Of a stretch of DNA of 39,479 nucleotides, positions 38,018 through 39,479 are shown in pieces. This DNA comes from JABDGR01 sp035546135 (GTDB lineage Bacteria; Verrucomicrobiota; Verrucomicrobiia; Opitutales; JABDGR01), in the NCBI GenBank assembly GCA_035546135.1, contig DASZWY010000095.1:1-39479 (forward strand), written 5' to 3'. Below the pieces are notes generated by a model. It saw only the letters and a program-made list of their open reading frames with translations, was not told where the DNA came from and searched no databases. How positions within the stretch are numbered: position 1 is the stretch's first letter; every line of letters begins with the position of its first letter. The position numbers and the translations under genes were made by a program.

Positions 38018-39479
38018 TCAGGGCGCCGGCGGCGATTTGACGCGGTAGAGCACGTTGTCTTTTTCCGCGAGGAATTCGAGCGTGCCGTCGGGCTCGAACT
38101 GCGGGCCGCCTTTGTAAACGGCGTCGTAGGTCTCGCTGACGGTGCCGTCCACCACCATGGCCTGGCCTTTGCCTTGGGTGATGCAGCAGATGACGTGTTT
38201 GCTGTCGGGGCTGAACAACGGGGCGCCGTCGTTGATGTCGTCATAGTCCGGGCTTTTTTTGCCGTCCACCACCATGAACCATTTGTGGCCGTCATTGGCC
38301 ACATAGCCGAAGCGCTTGCTGTCCGGGCTGAAGGTCATGGTGCCGATGCCGTCGTGCGGCTTGTCCTCGACGCCATCGAGGACGACGAAGTGGCCGCCGG
38401 CGCCGCGTTGGGCGTTATAGGCCATGCGTTTGCCATCGGCGCTGTAGGCGACATCGCCGAGGCTGTCATACTCGGGCCCGACTTTGCCGTGGGTGAACAT
38501 GGACCATTTTTTGGCGTCGGTGACGGCATAATCGAGGGTGCCGTCGGGGCGGAAGTGCAGCGAGTCCTCGCCAATGCCGTCATGGGCCGGGCCTTCCGCG
38601 TCATTCAAAATCACCAGCTCCTTTTTGTCTTTCGCCGCGATGAAGGCAAGGGACTTGCCATCGGCGCTGTAGGTGAGGTCGTCCACCCCGTCATAGGCGG
38701 GCCCTTCCTTGCCGTCAGCGACGACGTGCCACTGGTCGCCCTTTTTGGCGATGTAGGCATTGTGTGAACTGTCCGGGCTGAACGTGAGCTTGTCCACATC
38801 GTCGTATTCCGGGCCCGCGTAGCCGTCCACGACCACCAGCCAGTGGCCGTTGCGCTGGGCTTGATAGGCGAGGTGCTTGCTGTCGGAACTGAACACCGGG
38901 ACGTCAATCTTGTCAAAATCGGGGCCCGGTTTGCCGTCGGTCACCACCTGCTTCTTTTTGTTCTGGTCGGCAATATAGGCCAGCCGCTGGCTGTCGGGGC
39001 TGAAGCGCAGCGTCGTGCCCACGTCATCGTATTTCTCCCCGGGGGCGCCGTCGAGGACGACGAAATCCTTGTCGTCTTTCCCGGCAGCGTAGGCGAAATG
39101 CTTGCTGTCCGGGCTGTACAGGAGGGCCCACGCATGGTCGTAGGCTGGACCGTCCGAACCATCGGCCACCACGAGCGTGTCGTAGGAATCGTTTTCGACG
39201 GTGAAAGCCGCGCGCTTGCCGTCGGGGCTAATGGCGATGAAATTGATGTCCTTGTTGTAGTCGTAATAGGTGTTGCCGAGATGGACGCCGTCAAGCTGCG
39301 CGGTGACTTTTTTGTCCTCCGTGGGGGAAATCACGGCGCAATGCAGCCCGTCGGCGCTGACTTTGAAGCCCCAAACCTTGTCGGGAAACGCCAGCACCTT
39401 GTCCGCGTTGAAGGCCGCGGGCGTCTGCGCCTGCGCGGTGAGCGTGATCAGGCCGGTGGCCAGCAAGAGCGCGTGCGAG
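38018..39479 (-). CDS. Exported PD40/WD40-like beta-propeller protein (5' end beyond the window)
   Basis: The frame is open to the window end and includes a hydrophobic signal-like run (ALLLATGLITLTAQAQ), so the true start is outside; the TTG at 39466 is unlikely. The mature part consists of about ten copies of a 45-50-residue unit with consensus SPDSKxLAYxA ... VVxDGxxGPxYDxV. Examples are VVDGYAGPEYDDVDKLTFSPD and VADGKEGPAYDGVDDLTYSAD. The repeats suggest an extracytoplasmic propeller that binds a ligand, as in TolB-like proteins; the Asp/Tyr-rich loops would lie on one face. No enzyme motif is seen. It is on the same strand as the esterase, with an 82-base gap. Confidence 0.75.
   Translation of the reverse strand, partial: SHALLLATGLITLTAQAQTPAAFNADKVLAFPDKVWGFKVSADGLHCAVISPTEDKKVTAQLDGVHLGNTYYDYNKDINFIAISPDGKRAAFTVENDSYDTLVVADGSDGPAYDHAWALLYSPDSKHFAYAAGKDDKDFVVLDGAPGEKYDDVGTTLRFSPDSQRLAYIADQNKKKQVVTDGKPGPDFDKIDVPVFSSDSKHLAYQAQRNGHWLVVVDGYAGPEYDDVDKLTFSPDSSHNAYIAKKGDQWHVVADGKEGPAYDGVDDLTYSADGKSLAFIAAKDKKELVILNDAEGPAHDGIGEDSLHFRPDGTLDYAVTDAKKWSMFTHGKVGPEYDSLGDVAYSADGKRMAYNAQRGAGGHFVVLDGVEDKPHDGIGTMTFSPDSKRFGYVANDGHKWFMVVDGKKSPDYDDINDGAPLFSPDSKHVICCITQGKGQAMVVDGTVSETYDAVYKGGPQFEPDGTLEFLAEKDNVLYRVKSPPAP

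Overview
The window is high-GC DNA that looks like a chromosome segment from a Verrucomicrobiota-type bacterium (PVC group). The inference rests on a squalene-hopene cyclase, a DUF1552 / Planctomycete-cytochrome (PSCyt1-DUF1587-DUF1592-DUF1588-DUF1585) gene pair, DUF1080 and ThuA domains, many secreted carbohydrate-active enzymes and abundant short intergenic repeats. I cannot assign a genus. I saw no rRNA, tRNA, CRISPR array, transposase or phage gene.

Layout. (1) 1-1160: the 3' two thirds or less of a squalene-hopene cyclase gene that carries heptanucleotide repeats inside its reading frame. (2) 1330-3720: a visibly AT-rich island with three overlapping minus-strand genes, the last a PIN-like nuclease; this is the best candidate for an undescribed (defence or toxin-antitoxin-like) system. 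(3) 3640-4140: a gene-free mosaic of tandem short repeats whose period changes from 8 to 10 to 9 to 7. (4) 4177-21406: mostly core or housekeeping genes, often in convergent and divergent pairs: a CPA1 Na+/H+ antiporter, an HNH nuclease, paired small lipoproteins, an alpha/beta hydrolase, two RNA methyltransferases, a GT-C-like membrane protein, a VF530 protein, coaD, pgsA, aroQ, a Nif3-like protein, a HAD phosphatase, a PQQ-type sugar dehydrogenase, a DUF1080-ThuA-DUF1080 fusion, a PolA-type 5'-3' exonuclease and a membrane NERD protein.

(5) 21461-38018 and on to the window end: a nearly unidirectional minus-strand cluster for polysaccharide breakdown. It has two GH2 enzymes, a GH39 enzyme, two PL22-like oligogalacturonate lyases (one with a LysM domain inserted in the propeller), a DUF1552 protein, a PSCyt1/DUF1592 protein, an esterase and a PD40-type beta-propeller. 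Most have signal peptides. Together they suggest exported or periplasmic processing of pectin and its neutral-sugar side chains. No SusC/SusD pair, transporter or transcription regulator lies inside the window. The DUF1552 and PSCyt1 genes, which usually sit side by side, are separated here by two opposite-strand paralogous lipoprotein genes.

Function calls come from motifs read by eye in the translations. No database search was run, so family names without a signature motif are given low confidence.
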